From: Glebionis coronaria | Lineage: Eukaryota; Streptophyta; Magnoliopsida; Asterales; Asteraceae | DNA length: 64,000 nucleotides | NCBI GenBank assembly: GCA_025667525.1 | Contig: CM046881.1 | Span: forward strand, 495,401,627-495,465,626 | Direction: 5' to 3' | Shown: positions 42,601 to 53,760 of the stretch, piece after piece | Layout of the letters: every line of letters starts with the position of its first letter | How positions within the stretch are numbered: the stretch's first letter is position 1 | Made by a program: the position numbers and the translations under genes | Notes under the pieces: generated by a model | Told to the model about the DNA's origin: nothing | Databases searched by the model: none | The model's input: only the letters and a program-made list of their open reading frames with translations

Positions 42601-45319
42601 CAGTAGATGGTGAAACTAACGATGGATCATCATTAGTCACCTCTTTAGGAGCAGGAGGAGAGAACGGGTCCTCATTGAGAAGTCTCTCAATAGTACGAAT
42701 ATCTTCATCCCAATTGGTGGACAAATTATCATACTTAATATCGAGAGGACCCAAGCTAGCTTCGAAGTCATCCAAATCACTTTCTCCAAAAGGAGTCAAT
42801 GCTGGAGCAATTGAGGCAACGGTCTCAACATTGGGTAGAGAGGAAAGAGTACTTTTGCAAGCATCATGAAAATGTTCTTCACAAGCCTCATCGAGAACAT
42901 CAATAGCATTAACGCTCTCATACGAATAAGGTTGCTTAGAAATCTTACCCATGTTGAAGACAATTTGATCGTCACCAACTCTCATGATTATTTCGCCTGC
43001 GGCTACATCAATAAGAGTGCGACCGGTCCTCAGAAAGGGACGTCCAACGATTAATGGAACACGGGGATCCATCTCGTAGTCAACGACAACAAAATCCGCC
43101 GGGAAGGTGAATTTGTCGACGCCAACAAAGACATCTTCGGCTATCCCCACTGGATAAGCAACCGTACGGTTGGCTAATTCCAAAGTCATTTTGGTGGGGA
43201 CTAGCTCGGGGAGAGATAATTGCTTCCAAACACTTAAAGGCATTAAGTTTATACTGGCACCTAGATCGGCTAGGGCCATGCAATTCTCTACTCCCGGGAA
43301 GTTGCAAGGAATCAAGAAGCGACCCGGATCACCAAGTTTGGTGGGCAATTGCCTTAAGAGCACTGCGGAGCAATTCTCATTAAGGTGGGTCTGAGCAATG
43401 TCAAGAAGCTTTTCCTTATCACTTAAAAGATCTTTGAACATCTTAGCGTATTTGGGCATGTGAGCGAGAGCCTCGGCAAAGGAGATGTTAAAATTCAGTT
43501 GTTTAAACATTTTAAGAAAGTTTGAAACTTGAATATCATCCTTGCTCTTTTGCTTCTCTTTCCTCAACCTTGAAGGATAAGGTATATTGGATGAAGAAGA
43601 AGGCTTTAAGGGAATAGGATCACTCACAACCACGGGTGGTGGGGAAATGGGGATAGAAGGTGAAGGAGGTGGGGAAAGTTGCTCTTTTTCCGTGTTCACA
43701 ATCACGGGTGGAGGTGTAGGAAGCTCGGGTTCCATATATCTTTTTCCACTTCGAGTGGTGATTGCTTTCATCTCCCCTCTTGGATTCGCAACGGTATTAC
43801 TCGGAAGAGTACCCGAAGAAGAGGGTTGATTACCTTGGATGAGCGAACCAATCATATCACGAAGGTGAAGAGCTTGATTGTTAAAAGAGTTTTGCATGTT
43901 GGCATTAATATCATTGCTGTGTTTGGCCATATCATTCCTGAGCTCGGCTCGAATATCGCTCCCTTGTTTCACCATGTCATTTTTCAAGTTGACAAATTGA
44001 CTCTGAAGATTCGTCACCATCTCACGATTAGTCTTCATGAACGTCTCGACGTCTTGGTTTACGGCCATCGGTTGATTGAGAGGTGGAGCCTGGTAAGCTT
44101 GAGAATTTCCTTGAGTTGGGTATGGGTTTCTTTGGGATTGATATTGATTTTGAGCACGAGGTTGGGATTGGTTGTTTCGGTTGTAGCTTTGTTGTTGGTT
44201 TTGGTTTGCGGGAGGGAACCCGGGAGGAGCAAGATAATTGTTGGAACGATAACTTAGCAAGCCACGGTCTCCTTGAGGGCGAGCTGGATAGCCTCCCGTA
44301 GGATAAGTACCATATGCTGCGTTAACGTCTTCAGAATAATTGCCGTGAGTAGAAGGACACTCATTGTAGGAATGAGGACCACCACATGTGTCACAAGAAA
44401 TAACAACGGCTTTAGCTTGTTGAGTTTGGTTAGAAGTCAAAATTTGGAGACTTTTGTTAATATCAAGAATAGCACGTTCCAAAATAGACGGGTTGTTGGT
44501 GGAAGAAGTAGATGAAACATTGACTCTCTGATTAGATCTTGAGGATGCGGATGAATCCCAATTCTTGTGGTGAGTAGTCATGTTTTCAATCAACTCTCGA
44601 CACTCCTCCGGTCTTCTTTTCATAAAAGTACCACCGGCGGCGGCATTGATCGTGTCACGATCACGAAAGGTGAGACCATTGTAGAAGGTGTCAATGAGAG
44701 TGACGGGGAGCATATTGTGATTAGGACAGCGGTCGATCAAATAATTGTAGCGTTCCCAAGCATCGAAAAGCGATTCATCATTCTCTTGCATAAATCCACT
44801 GATTTGGTTACGAAGGCTAGTGACCATGGATGGGGGAAAGTAGCGAGATAAAAAGCGTTGAGTCATGTCGTTCCACGTATGAATAGAATTCTTAGGAAGA
44901 CGGTCAAACCATTTTTCGGCATGGTGAGAAAGCGAGTGTGGAAAAAGTTGAAGGCGAAGGTCATCCATAGAAACACCGGGGTACTTCATGCTTTGGGTAA
45001 TGGTAATGAATTTGTCGAGGTGTTTGTTGGCATCATCATCCGGAATTCCACGAAACGGGTTCGTTTGCACTTGTTGTATCATATGATGCTTCAACGAAAA
45101 CTCCTGAGCCGTGACGTGCATTGGCGCAATCGGGCCTCCGCGTCCGTTCATGGTGGGTTGGCACAATTCCTCCATGGTTCGTAAATCAGGTAGGAGGACA
45201 TTGTTGTTGTTGTTGTTCAAATTGTTTTGAGGTGGGTGATTATTGTTGTTATTAACACCAGCCATATCTAAATCGTCACGATTCTCGGGCTCAGAATAGT
45301 TCGTAGATCTAGTACGCAT
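39677..45319 (-). CDS. gag-pol: Athila-type Gag-Pol of D (about 1880 codons)
   Basis: I choose the ATG at 45319 ([14 protein letters not shown]), nine codons inside the open frame, because MRTRS is the usual Athila start and the upstream codons overlap a splice-acceptor-like TTTTTCTTCTGCAG. Gag with a [13 protein letters not shown] zinc knuckle at about 315. Protease [13 protein letters not shown] near 700, with DLG instead of DSG as is common in Athila. Reverse transcriptase with FMDD near 1165. RNase H near 1290-1400. Integrase HHCC zinc region near 1530-1570, then the core with the Asp of GIDFMGP, the Asp of ISDRGTHF and the Glu of [10 protein letters not shown]. No stop or shift throughout. 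Confidence 0.95.
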   Translation of the reverse strand: MRTRSTNYSEPENRDDLDMAGVNNNNNHPPQNNLNNNNNNVLLPDLRTMEELCQPTMNGRGGPIAPMHVTAQEFSLKHHMIQQVQTNPFRGIPDDDANKHLDKFITITQSMKYPGVSMDDLRLQLFPHSLSHHAEKWFDRLPKNSIHTWNDMTQRFLSRYFPPSMVTSLRNQISGFMQENDESLFDAWERYNYLIDRCPNHNMLPVTLIDTFYNGLTFRDRDTINAAAGGTFMKRRPEECRELIENMTTHHKNWDSSASSRSNQRVNVSSTSSTNNPSILERAILDINKSLQILTSNQTQQAKAVVISCDTCGGPHSYNECPSTHGNYSEDVNAAYGTYPTGGYPARPQGDRGLLSYRSNNYLAPPGFPPANQNQQQSYNRNNQSQPRAQNQYQSQRNPYPTQGNSQAYQAPPLNQPMAVNQDVETFMKTNREMVTNLQSQFVNLKNDMVKQGSDIRAELRNDMAKHSNDINANMQNSFNNQALHLRDMIGSLIQGNQPSSSGTLPSNTVANPRGEMKAITTRSGKRYMEPELPTPPPVIVNTEKEQLSPPPSPSIPISPPPVVVSDPIPLKPSSSSNIPYPSRLRKEKQKSKDDIQVSNFLKMFKQLNFNISFAEALAHMPKYAKMFKDLLSDKEKLLDIAQTHLNENCSAVLLRQLPTKLGDPGRFLIPCNFPGVENCMALADLGASINLMPLSVWKQLSLPELVPTKMTLELANRTVAYPVGIAEDVFVGVDKFTFPADFVVVDYEMDPRVPLIVGRPFLRTGRTLIDVAAGEIIMRVGDDQIVFNMGKISKQPYSYESVNAIDVLDEACEEHFHDACKSTLSSLPNVETVASIAPALTPFGESDLDDFEASLGPLDIKYDNLSTNWDEDIRTIERLLNEDPFSPPAPKEVTNDDPSLVSPSTEDPPTLELKDLPPHLEYVFLEDDEKLPVIIAKDLKEDEKARLVAVLKKHKRAIAWKISDIRGIDPHFCTHKILMEDDFKPTIQSQRRVNPKIHDVIKKEVIKLLDAGMIYPISDSPWVSPVHCVPKKGGITVVPNANNELIPTRLVTGWRVCIDYRKLNDATRKDHFPLPFMDQMLERLAGNEYYCFLDGFSGYFQIPIDPQDQEKTTFTCPYGTFAYKRMPFGLCNAPGTFQRCMLAIFHDMVEQTMEVFMDDFSVFGDSFSSCLANLERMLKRCEDTRLVLNWEKCHFMVKEGIVLGQKISKAGLEVDRAKVDVIAKLPPPSTVKGVRSFLGLAGFYRRFIQDFSKIARPMTHLLEKDTPFIFSKECLEAFNLLKDKLTKAPVLVTPNWELPFELMCDASDFAIGAVLGQRVNKHFQPIHYASKTMTGAQLHYTTTEKELLAVVYAFEKFRPYLVLSTTIVYTDHSALKYLMTKHDSKPRLLRWVLLLQEFNIEICDKKGAENLAADHLSRLEDPYQGDHPNKEINDSFPLETLMSINLNLDGTPWFADIANYLAGGILIQGLTSQQKKKFLNDVKTYFWDDPYLFKQCADLIIRRCVDGPAAFDILQACHKGPTGGHFGPNYTAKKVFDSGFYWPTIYRDAHEMVKHCDACQRQGKITHKDEMPQNFIQECEIFDVWGIDFMGPFPSSKGNKYILVAVDYVSKWVEAKALPTNDARVVVNFLKQLFARFGVPRAIISDRGTHFCNDQFARVMAKYGVTHRLSTAYHPQTNGQAEISNRGLKRILERTVGEHRAAWADKLDDALWAFCTAYKTPIGCTPYRLVYGKACHLPIELEHKAHWALKWANFDIIKAGDHRKVQLNKLNELRNAAYENSLIYKEKTKMIHDAKIKNREFHVGDHVLLFNSRLKIFSGKLKSRWTGPFTVAKVFPYGTIELSQPNGPNFKVNGQRLKLYFGEDISQEMIPSLTTFPMN

Positions 45320-45501
45320 GCACCTGCAGAAGAAAAATATATACAAAGAGAATATCTATATAATATTTTTGGTTTTTATAGGTTTTTTAATATTTTTGTA
45401 TTTTTGAAGAGTTTTATAATTTTTATGGATTTTTGAAAATTTTTTAGCAATGAAAATAACGTTCTGCGTCTCTCACTAGAAACCGTTTATCTTAACGAAA
45501 A
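45320..45501 (-). other. leader of D
   Basis: About 180 bases between the primer site and the Gag ATG, A-rich in the sense strand, ending in a pyrimidine tract and CAG next to the start codon, which looks like a 3' splice site. Confidence 0.5.
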
Positions 45502-45519
45502 GAGCCGGCAGCGGCGCCA
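45502..45519 (-). other. tRNA-Asp-type primer binding site of D
   Basis: Minus-strand TGGCGCCGCTGCCGGCTC two bases from the 5' LTR, the Athila/Tat-type site. Confidence 0.85.
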
Positions 45520-45521
45520 TT

Positions 45522-47309
45522 TAATACTTGGTATTTGCAACCAAAGTATCAAAGTTCGTTATAGTTCCGAATCTTTTCGAATTGAAAACCGGTCTTAAGT
45601 GCGACTCAATTGTCTTTTGGTGAATCAAGAGAATGGTTTGGTTTGTTTGTTTTTAATCTATTAACAAGTAATTAAAGTGTCGTTGAGTAAAATGGAAGTT
45701 AAAAGATTAATTTGAGTAACGAGTAAAACAAAATGCATATAAATGTAAAGGTGACAATGGAAAAGTACTAACTCTCTAAATAAAACTAACACTTCGAAAA
45801 TTTTCAGAAAATAAAAAGTACTATAAGAAAGTGATATCGAAAGAAACCAAAACAAGCCAAAAAGGCCCCCGATCGGAATGTTTTCCGATCGGCAGATCGG
45901 AATACGGGTAAAAGTGACACGATCGGAATATAGGGACAAAAGGTCAATCGGAATAATTGTCAAAGGAGATGGATCGGAATGTGGGATAATGGCTACAATC
46001 GGAATATGCAAGTTTGATCCAATCGGAATATGATGAAACAACCACAATCGGAAAGTGACTCAAAGTCCCGATCGGAATATAGGTCAAATCCCAATCGGAA
46101 CAAGAAAAATCCTTACCGTCGGAATATGAGCTAGGCCTGATCGGAAAGGAGCAAAGTAATACGGTCGGAATACTTGGAGAACAATCCAATCGGAAAACGG
46201 GGCTATTGCCAATCGGAAAAGGGTTTTAAGCCCTTTCCTAAAATCAAGGAATCGGTTAGATGGTGCCCCCTGGTCGGAAAAATGCCAATCGGAAAGGGGT
46301 TTTACCACCCTTTCCGAAAATTGTGTGATTTTGGAAAGCAAGGAAATAAGCTAAGTTCAATAAGCTAATATCCAAAACTTATAAATCCAAATACTTAACC
46401 GAATCAAATAAGCACTTTAATCAACTTATCTAACTCGAGATCAAGCAACTTTTTAGATCAAACAATAAAAACATAAACTTTTTAATAAGAAAAATAAGCT
46501 AATCATAAAAATAAGCCAATAAGCACAAAAGTCTTAAAGCTTAATCAAATGAAAACTTATAAAATGATCAAAAGATTAACTTTTAAGCACGAAATCAATT
46601 AGAACAACACGGATCACATGATAATCGCACCAAAATCAATCTTAAATCAAAGAAAAGTAGAATGAGATTAAGAAATAAAAGCTTAAAATAGAACTTTGAT
46701 TAATGAAATAAGCAATACAAAAGTGTTTAAACTTGAAAGATTAAAAGAAAAAGATGAACTAGTGAGAGAAAGTTTAAGACTTTCTCTCTCTAAAAACTAG
46801 AGAAAACTAAAAAGTGAAAAATTAACTAAAAATCTAACCACCCTCCTAATGACTATTAGGAGGGTATTTATAGGGAAGGTGGAAGGAGTGCATGTGTTGC
46901 ATCTTCTTTCTTGCTTTCTTCACGTTTTCTCGACTCGATTTTAATTCTTCGTCTTTGTCGTCTCGGGATTTGAACTTGTCTTTTAATTTTCTTCTTCTAT
47001 TAGACTTAAGTTCTTCGACTTCGTTAAACTTCCGTCTTTTGACTTTTTCTTCGATAAATCTTCAGAATAGGTCTTGGACTTCCGTTCTTTTTGCACTCTT
47101 GATCTTTTGACTTCGTCTTTTTTTTTCCCGTTTTCTTCAATAAAAGCCCGTGAAAGCCCGTGTTTTCTTCCTTTTTCATATTTTGGTCCTAAAACACAAT
47201 AAAAACACAAACCACGCATAATTCCGACTTTTACGACATAAATCACACGCTTTGGTCTTGTTATTATTGGAAATAAGTGGTAAAAGGATAAGTGTTTTCA
47301 CACTTATTA
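45522..47309 (-). repeat. 5' LTR of D
   Basis: 1788 bp. The TCGGAA units (45864-46324) fall downstream of the TATA box, so they are in the transcribed part of the LTR. Confidence 0.95.
46841..46872 (-). promoter_or_regulatory. TATA box plus inverted repeat, D 5' LTR
   Basis: Sense TATAAATA (46872-46865) followed directly by CCCTCCTAAT, loop AGTC, ATTAGGAGGG (46864-46841). CT-rich TTTCTCTAG and AGAGAGAAAG segments follow. Confidence 0.7.
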
Positions 47310-47314
47310 GCCAT

Positions 47315-50300
47315 TGTTGTTCAATATCTGCGCGGGTAACTCTCTAATCCTTATTTTTTACTTTTAACTGTCGTTGTAGTATTTCATCTCTAGATTTCAT
47401 TTTGAAATATTACATTACGATGATAATTACTATTTCTTTCCAAATCCTTTGTGTTTCATGAATTATCATTAGATATTACTGTGATTACATATGCCCTTAT
47501 TGCATTTCTTCAATTCTTGTTCTTGTGAATTGATCTTGTTGCAATAATTGTATATTATTATGACATTACATACTTGTATTCGGAGCGCGTATGCTGCCGA
47601 CTTTTCATACTGATTTTTCTGAGTACTATTACTATTTCGTTTATGCGTGATATGATTGACCCCATATGCTCGTTCGTTTTGAACCGTTCGTTTTCTCGAC
47701 TCACTTTTATATGTGGTGCGTACTTCCGTGATACCATTGTTTGGGATTAAGAAGTGTTGTGTCTGATGAAACTTCCGATTATCATATTACTACCGTGCGT
47801 GTTGCTTTCATTGTTTAACTCCTTTAAGATATCTATTTAGATATCCAAAATGCTTTCCGACCATTTGTGATTGGATGTCTTGAAAAAAATAGTCTATAGA
47901 CCATTGTGTAGCTCAATGTGTCTTCGAAAAAGACTAAAGGACATCATATGAGTCACACATCTCGAAGCATTCCTTGAATCCATGTTGAATAATATCGTGG
48001 GTTTTTCGTAACATTGATTGACCTTTACGTCACCGTTTTACACGACACTCGTATATCGATTAAATTTTATTTCATTGACCATTCTAAGTTTCGACTTCGA
48101 ACTAAAACGTTCGTTTGTACTTTGGAAGCACCATCGTCATCTTGTAATTCATATCCTATAATATAATGCAACGCTTGTTTGGAATACGATTTTACTCCTA
48201 TAAACTTGTATCCTCCTCTTTCATTAAACCTCCTCGCTTCGAGAGTGCAACTCGTTAATGCTCCATTTCTTTCTCAGTATGTTTTGTGTTTTTAGAGAAT
48301 CACGCCGCCAAGAGACCTTTCTACTTTGCATCTTGAAATCTAAGACACGGATGTCATGCGCCATTTTTGGTTTCTTAGATTATCGTTGGTATTCTTAAAC
48401 CATTTGTAAACTATGTTTTTCTTTACATGCTTAATTATACAATCTATTCTCTTTCGTCTTATGGAATCCACAAGTCATGTGTGTACATAAATTCCGGGTC
48501 ATTATGAAGTTTGATTAAATTTCAAGGTGTGTCGAAAAATATACTTTCTGCAGAAAAGTTACATGTATATTAACGACGTCGAGAAAATATTTTTATAAAC
48601 TTAAGACTTAAAAACATGTTTCTACCTGTTGAGACGATCGTTTAGATATAAAATATGACCCGTTTCTCTTTAAAACGAGCAAGTTACGCTCATTTGAAAT
48701 TTGTAAAATTTAAGAACTTATTTTCTGCGTATATGGAAATTTACTGCTGATGCAGAACTGCAGGGGGAAAAATCGTCATTTCTGTTCCGTTTCGGCCTTC
48801 GACCGAAATACGAAAGTTGTCTGGAATATTGTTTTACGTCTACCGCGAAGGAACTAGTGTTGAAACTGAATATTTATGGGTCTTTTATCTAATAAACTCT
48901 GCTGTTTTTATAGATATCATTCTTTTAACAGATCTGATGCGAGAGTATTTTCGTCAATTTTTGGTACGTTTCAAGTATAGAGTAAAACTAAAAAGTTGTT
49001 TAAAATGACGTTTTACCTTTACCGCGTAGGTAACCAAGTCCAAAAACTAGTATAAATTGGTCAAACCTTAAAAATAAAAACATGCGTTTTAGGATAATAT
49101 ATTTAAACCTGCGCACAACGTGCAAGGGTGTTTTGGTCATTTAACATTTGGTTTCAGGTCTCGGTTAAAACTAGAAAGTTGTTTGAAACGTCGTTTTACA
49201 CCAAATTGCTTTAAACTCTGAGTGTCGAAAATGTCTTTTACTGTGTTAATTGATCGGGTCAGACTTAAAAGTCAAAGTTGACTAAAAAGTTAAAGGTGAT
49301 AAAAATTTTGAAATGTGGTTTTTAGGCGTTTTTGAGTTCGTTTGAGCTTGTAAAACTTTAACAAATGATATTTTACAATTAACAAACATTAGTTACGTTT
49401 GAAGACGTTTAAAAATAGTAACTTTTGGTACGAGTTATACATCAGTATAAATATATCGTGAACTTTTGGAACCGAGTGTTTGAATAAACCGATGGTGAGC
49501 TATAGTTTTGTCAAAAAAGTTGTGCATTTTTATATCAATTAGTTTACGATGTGAAAGCATATGGAATTCCTTTATCCTTTATTTTATATATGACTTATTT
49601 GTCATTCGATATTATTTTTCGTTTCTCTCATCGTACCACTGATTTGGGTCGAGGTTTGAAGTTCTTATTTTCACATCTTTCATCATCGTTGATAACACGT
49701 GTCTCACGACGATTCCGGCTAAAACCTTATGTAACCTTATCATCTTGTAACCATTTCGCAGATTGTCTTATCTATTACTCTTTATTACTCTCGTGTTAAC
49801 CACACGTTATTTTGTAAGCTATCATCAGGTCACCATATAAATTTAAACTGGTATGGTTTGCGAAACATTTTACTTTGGTCATTGTTTTACGATATATTTT
49901 CACAAATTGTGCAACGTTGGTCTTATAAAGAATCCTTGTGACATTGAAATTGTTAATCTAAATATTTTGCCAATTACTTACTTGTGAAAAGTTTCATAAA
50001 TCATTTTAAATCCTATTTTACAAATGACATTATATACATATTTTAAATCATATGACCTGTAATACTGGTTTGACGAAGCTGAGCATCGCATTGCTAGTCC
50101 TAAATTATGCATGGCCTGATCACCTATGCGTAATTTAGAAGGAGCCATGCGAGGCCGAATAGTAGTCACCTTAAATATTTGGCCAAGAACCAACTTTTTA
50201 CTTGTGTTTCTGAAAAAAGTTAGATAAATTAAAATTTTGAAAACTTTTACATATTATGCGAGTAGCACCCGTTCGTAACATATGCACATGTTTCCTTATC

Positions 50301-50812
50301 TCTTTCTTGAACGAATTACATGCCTGCAAGTACATGTTTCTTTACTCAACGATATATGTTCTACTTATTACCACTCGCCTAATTACCGACCATTGATAAC
50401 AGACTTGAAAGTTTCCACGTTGTTATGCTTCTACATCGACCAACATTCTCTATCTATTTTGGTAGACCTTCGAAACGTCTCCGGACGCGAATAGTGTTTT
50501 ATGACTGGAAGTGAACGATGATTTTGTGTATTTGTCATGATGTGTGTTAGACACTATCGTCTCGAAATCCATTCGTGTGAACCATGTGTTGACTTTGCTC
50601 TCTCATTGCTAATGTTGTTCATTTTACTAGAATTACTCTCAAGTGACTTCTTAAGAATTTTCTTTGATTCGAAAATTTATTGTGTGGCTTTACTCTTTCG
50701 ATCGTGTATCGACCACCGAGAACTTAATAAGACGTTGTTGGTGACGCCAACCACACTCGTGAATTAATCATTTGATAAATCATTTGTTTCTTATTATCCT
50801 TATCATCGATGC
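47315..50812 (+). mobile_element. degenerate interior of element F
   Basis: Continues the F leader after the D target duplication. No domain is readable. A CACGCCGCCAAGAGACC stretch near 48302 recalls an ATGCCGCCAAGAAGA-type Gag start with its ATG lost (weak). Three diverged repeats of GAAAGTTGTTTGAAA..GTTTTAC lie at about 48808, 48988 and 49171. Several 60-80 codon ORFs show nothing recognisable. Confidence 0.4.
48800..49210 (+). repeat. diverged repeat with about 180-bp period
   Basis: Three copies of an AAAGTTGT(T/C)(T/G)(A/G)AA...GTTTTAC block at about 180-base spacing. The first two also share a (C/T)TACCGCG(A/T)AGG segment. Confidence 0.6.
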
Positions 50813-51276
50813 TGTTAGGACCATTGTAATAGTTATTGTAATAGGTAGACTAGGAGGTATGTAGTTCCTCCTGGTCCTAGTAGTAGCAGGAGCAAGTCGT
50901 GCTCCTGGTCCTAGTCAAAGTCAAAATTTATTATTTATTTATTATGCTGTTAGGATATGCATGAGATATGTTAGGAAAGGACATGCATATCAGTTTTACA
51001 CGTTTTGTTTAATGCTGTATTAGGGTTTCCTTGTAGTATAAAAGGAACCTTGGGCAGAAGGGTTAGACACACCTTCATCAAACGTAGTTCTAGTCATTAT
51101 CAATATTAGAAATCCTTAGAAAGGATCAAGTCTTTATAGTTATTCTGTTCTTCTTTATTATATTTGTATTCTGCATTCATATTGTGTATAGAGTCTCTCT
51201 GTGAATTGACTTGTGATTACAGAAGTCGTTCACCGTTCCTGACAGGCTGCAAGATCTACATCTAGTAGACCCAACA
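50813..51276 (+). mobile_element. 5' LTR of copia element G
   Basis: 464 bp from TGTTAGGACC to GACCCAACA, with a TATAAAAGG box near 51038. Candidate left duplication GATGC. Followed by primer site and gag, so it is a 5' LTR on the plus strand. Confidence 0.85.
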
Positions 51277-51278
51277 AG

Positions 51279-51290
51279 TGGTATCAGAGC
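51279..51290 (+). other. primer binding site of G
   Basis: TGGTATCAGAGC, perfect initiator-methionine-tRNA type site. Confidence 0.88.
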
Positions 51291-51351
51291 CTGGGAGGGT
51301 CTCTATACAAGAAGAATCAAGTTTTCTTATTCCTGACATTTTTGTTTTATT

Positions 51352-52013
51352 ATGTCTGCCTCAACTTCTACTCAAACAGGAGAAGACAACACTCCTAAAA
51401 CTGTGCACCCTCAGCAGATCGTTGCTACGGTCTCCAACACGAATGGTAAATTCCCTCTTCTGAAAAAGGACGAATATGATAGTTGGGCAATGAAGATGGA
51501 ATGGTGGATCACCAATACTGATCAAGACCTTTGGAAGGTTATTCTGAATGGGAACAGCAGGAAGCTAACTAGAAGAGACAAGAATGGTAATATTACTCTT
51601 CTTGACCCTAAAACTCATGAAGAAATTATAGCTATTCAGAAGGAGGTCAAAGCAAAAACTATTTTGCTTCAATCTCCTCCTGATGATCACATGGGTGACT
51701 TCTACCATTTGGATGATGCCAGAGAGATCTGGAATGGTATAAAAGCAAGGTTTGGTGGGAATGAGGAGTCAAAGAAAATGCGAAGATCCATGCTGAGAGA
51801 TGAATTCACAGAATTCAAAATCTCAGAAACTGAAGGTTTACATCAAGGGTATGACAGGTTCCAAAAGATATTGAGCCAATTGAATCAACTTCGTTCAAAG
51901 CCTGACGATGGTGGTATTAATGCAAGGTTTCTTAAAGCCTTACCCTACTCATGGAATCAGGTGGTAATCTCTCTCAAAGCCAAAGGTGGGCTTGACTATC
52001 TCAATTTTGATGA
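51352..52013 (+). pseudogene. gag: copia Gag of G, interrupted by element H
   Basis: Opens MSASTSTQTGED. Contains the copia Gag pattern: FPLLKKDEYDSWAMKMEWW near residue 34, then IWNGIKARFGGNEESKKMR near 126, and an FLKALPYSWNQVV segment near 200. The zinc knuckle and pol are missing because the H LTR begins at 52014 inside the frame. The last 17 codons of the apparent ORF (to 52065) are H LTR sequence. The rest of G is not in the window. Confidence 0.85.
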
Positions 52014-52325
52014 TGTTGGAAATACGTTTTACGTATTTATGAAGGATCGGTCGCTCCAACGATAATTATGTAATGGGCTCGTGATCCATTTAGTTTATGT
52101 ATAGTCCATATAGCCCACATGTAGGGTGGGCTATATATATCCCCTCCTAGCATGTTAGGAGGGGTTGTTGATTGTTCATTTCACTTAATCATAATTCCAT
52201 TTTTACTTTCTCTCTCTAATCCCTCATCTCCTTCCTTCATCTCTTTCATATTTATTCAATTATTCAACCATCTTAATCCATCAAATCCATCATGTAGAAT
52301 AGGCCAATGATTTCGTAGACCTTCA
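52014..52325 (+). mobile_element. 5' LTR of element H
   Basis: 312 bp from TGTTGGAAATACGTTTTACG to TAGACCTTCA, followed by a primer site. Its first 50 bases are clearly related to the C LTR (TGTTAGAAATACGTTTTAACG on the sense strand, then CGGTC(A/G)CTCCA). Candidate left duplication GATGA (52009-52013). So H is a distant relative of C inserted into the G gag. Confidence 0.85.
52132..52164 (+). promoter_or_regulatory. TATA box plus inverted repeat, H LTR
   Basis: TATATATAT (52132-52140) followed directly by CCCCTCCTA, loop GCATGT, TAGGAGGGG (52141-52164). A second inverted repeat, ATAGCCCAC / GTGGGCTAT (52110-52118, 52126-52134), precedes and overlaps the box. TTTCTCTCTCTAAT lies downstream. 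Confidence 0.7.
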
Positions 52326-52327
52326 AT

Positions 52328-52340
52328 TGGTATCAAGAGC
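52328..52340 (+). other. primer binding site of H
   Basis: TGGTATCAAGAGC, identical to that of C, two bases after the LTR. Confidence 0.85.
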
Positions 52341-52930
52341 CAAGGTTTGATTGGTTTATTCTTGCTTTTATTTCTTTTTGATTTTGGTGGGTTTTGATTT
52401 AATCATGCTTAAATATTAAAAAGTTTGTATTTTTTTATAAAAAGTTTGTGTTTTTATGTGTTAAATCATGTCAAATCTTTAGATTTACTTACTTTTTAGA
52501 TAAAAATCACAAATTTTTATACAAAAATCAAAAATTTCATTATCAAATCTTAAAAAGTTGGTGTTTTTATAAAAGTTTGTGTTTTTCCCTTTTTAATTTT
52601 GTATTTTTTTGATTAAATCCTTTCTATTTTGATTGCCTTTTTATTTGAATTTCTTAAATTGAACTTTTAATTTTGTTTTTTTTTATTTTAATTTTTTTAA
52701 TCAATTTTGCCACTTTAATTTTTTTTTTATTGATTTTAGTTTATCAATTTTCAGTTTTATCCTATCTGGTTTTTCTGTTATCAGTTTTTTGTCCTATCGA
52801 ATCTGTTATCAGTTTTTATATAATTTTCAGTTTTTATATTTTCAGTCATCTTTGTTAAGTTTTGTCCAGTTATCTTCTGTCCAATTGTCCAAGAATTTCA
52901 GTCCATCTCTTCAAGTTTCGAACCTGTTTC
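52341..52930 (+). other. first part of the H leader
   Basis: T-rich non-coding DNA with repeated AAAAAGTTTGTGTTTTT segments. No gene. Confidence 0.5.
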
Positions 52931-53225
52931 TACTGATCCTAAAGTTCCGAATCAAACCCCAAAGTTCCGAATCAAACCCCAAAGTTCCGTATCAAACTCA
53001 AAGTTCCGTATCAAACTCAAAGTTCCGAACCAAACTCAAAGTTCCGAACCAAACTCAAAGTTCCGAATGAACAAGTTCCGAACGAACAAGTTCCGAACGA
53101 ACAAGTTCCGAACGAACAAGTTCCGAACGAACAAGTTCCGAACGAACAAGTTCCGAACGAAACTGTTCCGAACGAAACTGTTCCGAACGAAACTGTTCCG
53201 AACGAACGTGTTCCGAACGAAGCAT
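52931..53225 (+). repeat. leader TTCCGAA array of H
   Basis: About 20 copies of GTTCCGAA in the sense strand: CAAAGTTCCGAATCAAACCC units, then AAGTTCCGAACGAAC units of 15 bp, then CTGTTCCGAACGAAA units. Short ORFs on both strands encode the repeat only. Confidence 0.92.
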
Positions 53226-53269
53226 GTTTATTCAAACATAACGGGACTCTAACCACAAACCAAAATCAA

Positions 53270-53760
53270 AAGTTTCCCACCCTCGAAAACTCTCTCGACA
53301 TCCAGACTCTCGACATCAACACCTACACACAAAACAATTTCAGACTCGACAACACCTCTCGAACTCCTATTTTCAACCAAGACTCGACTCGTATCTCACC
53401 AAAACACAGTACACCCTCACCCCCACCTCTCGACCCTCACTCGACCCTCACTCGTCACGACTCCAAACTACCCAACACCCTCGCTCACTCCTCACTCACA
53501 CCCTCAAACCCTCCCTCTCGACCAAACATTCCCTCACCCATATTCACTCAACACAGAACCTCACAAAACATCTCAATCACTCGACTCCACTCCAAAAACC
53601 TCTCGGACACCAAACTCACTCCCATCGTCTCGACTCCCTAACACTCACAGTCCCCTCAGCCTCACACAAACACAAACAAACACCCTCTCACCCTCTCACC
53701 CTGACACTCTCACACCCATCATACACCGACGCACCCAACTCTCGTCTCTCGACTCACTAC
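53270..53760 (+). repeat. CTCGAC-rich, G-poor array of H
   Basis: Roughly 20 CTCGAC or CTCGAA motifs at irregular spacing in a strand that is otherwise nearly all A, C and T. It directly follows the TTCCGAA array in the leader. Confidence 0.7.

Larger units (their letters stand above)
35863..47309 (-). mobile_element. complete Athila-like gypsy retrotransposon D (11.4 kb)
   Basis: Two LTRs of exactly 1788 bp with four differences seen, flanked by the duplication GCCAT (35858-35862 and 47310-47314). Termini are 5'-TAATAAG...AGTATTA-3', not TG...CA. Primer site for tRNA-Asp, one long gag-pol ORF, a purine tract at the 3' LTR. Inserted in the leader of F. Intact and very recent by LTR identity. 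Confidence 0.93.
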
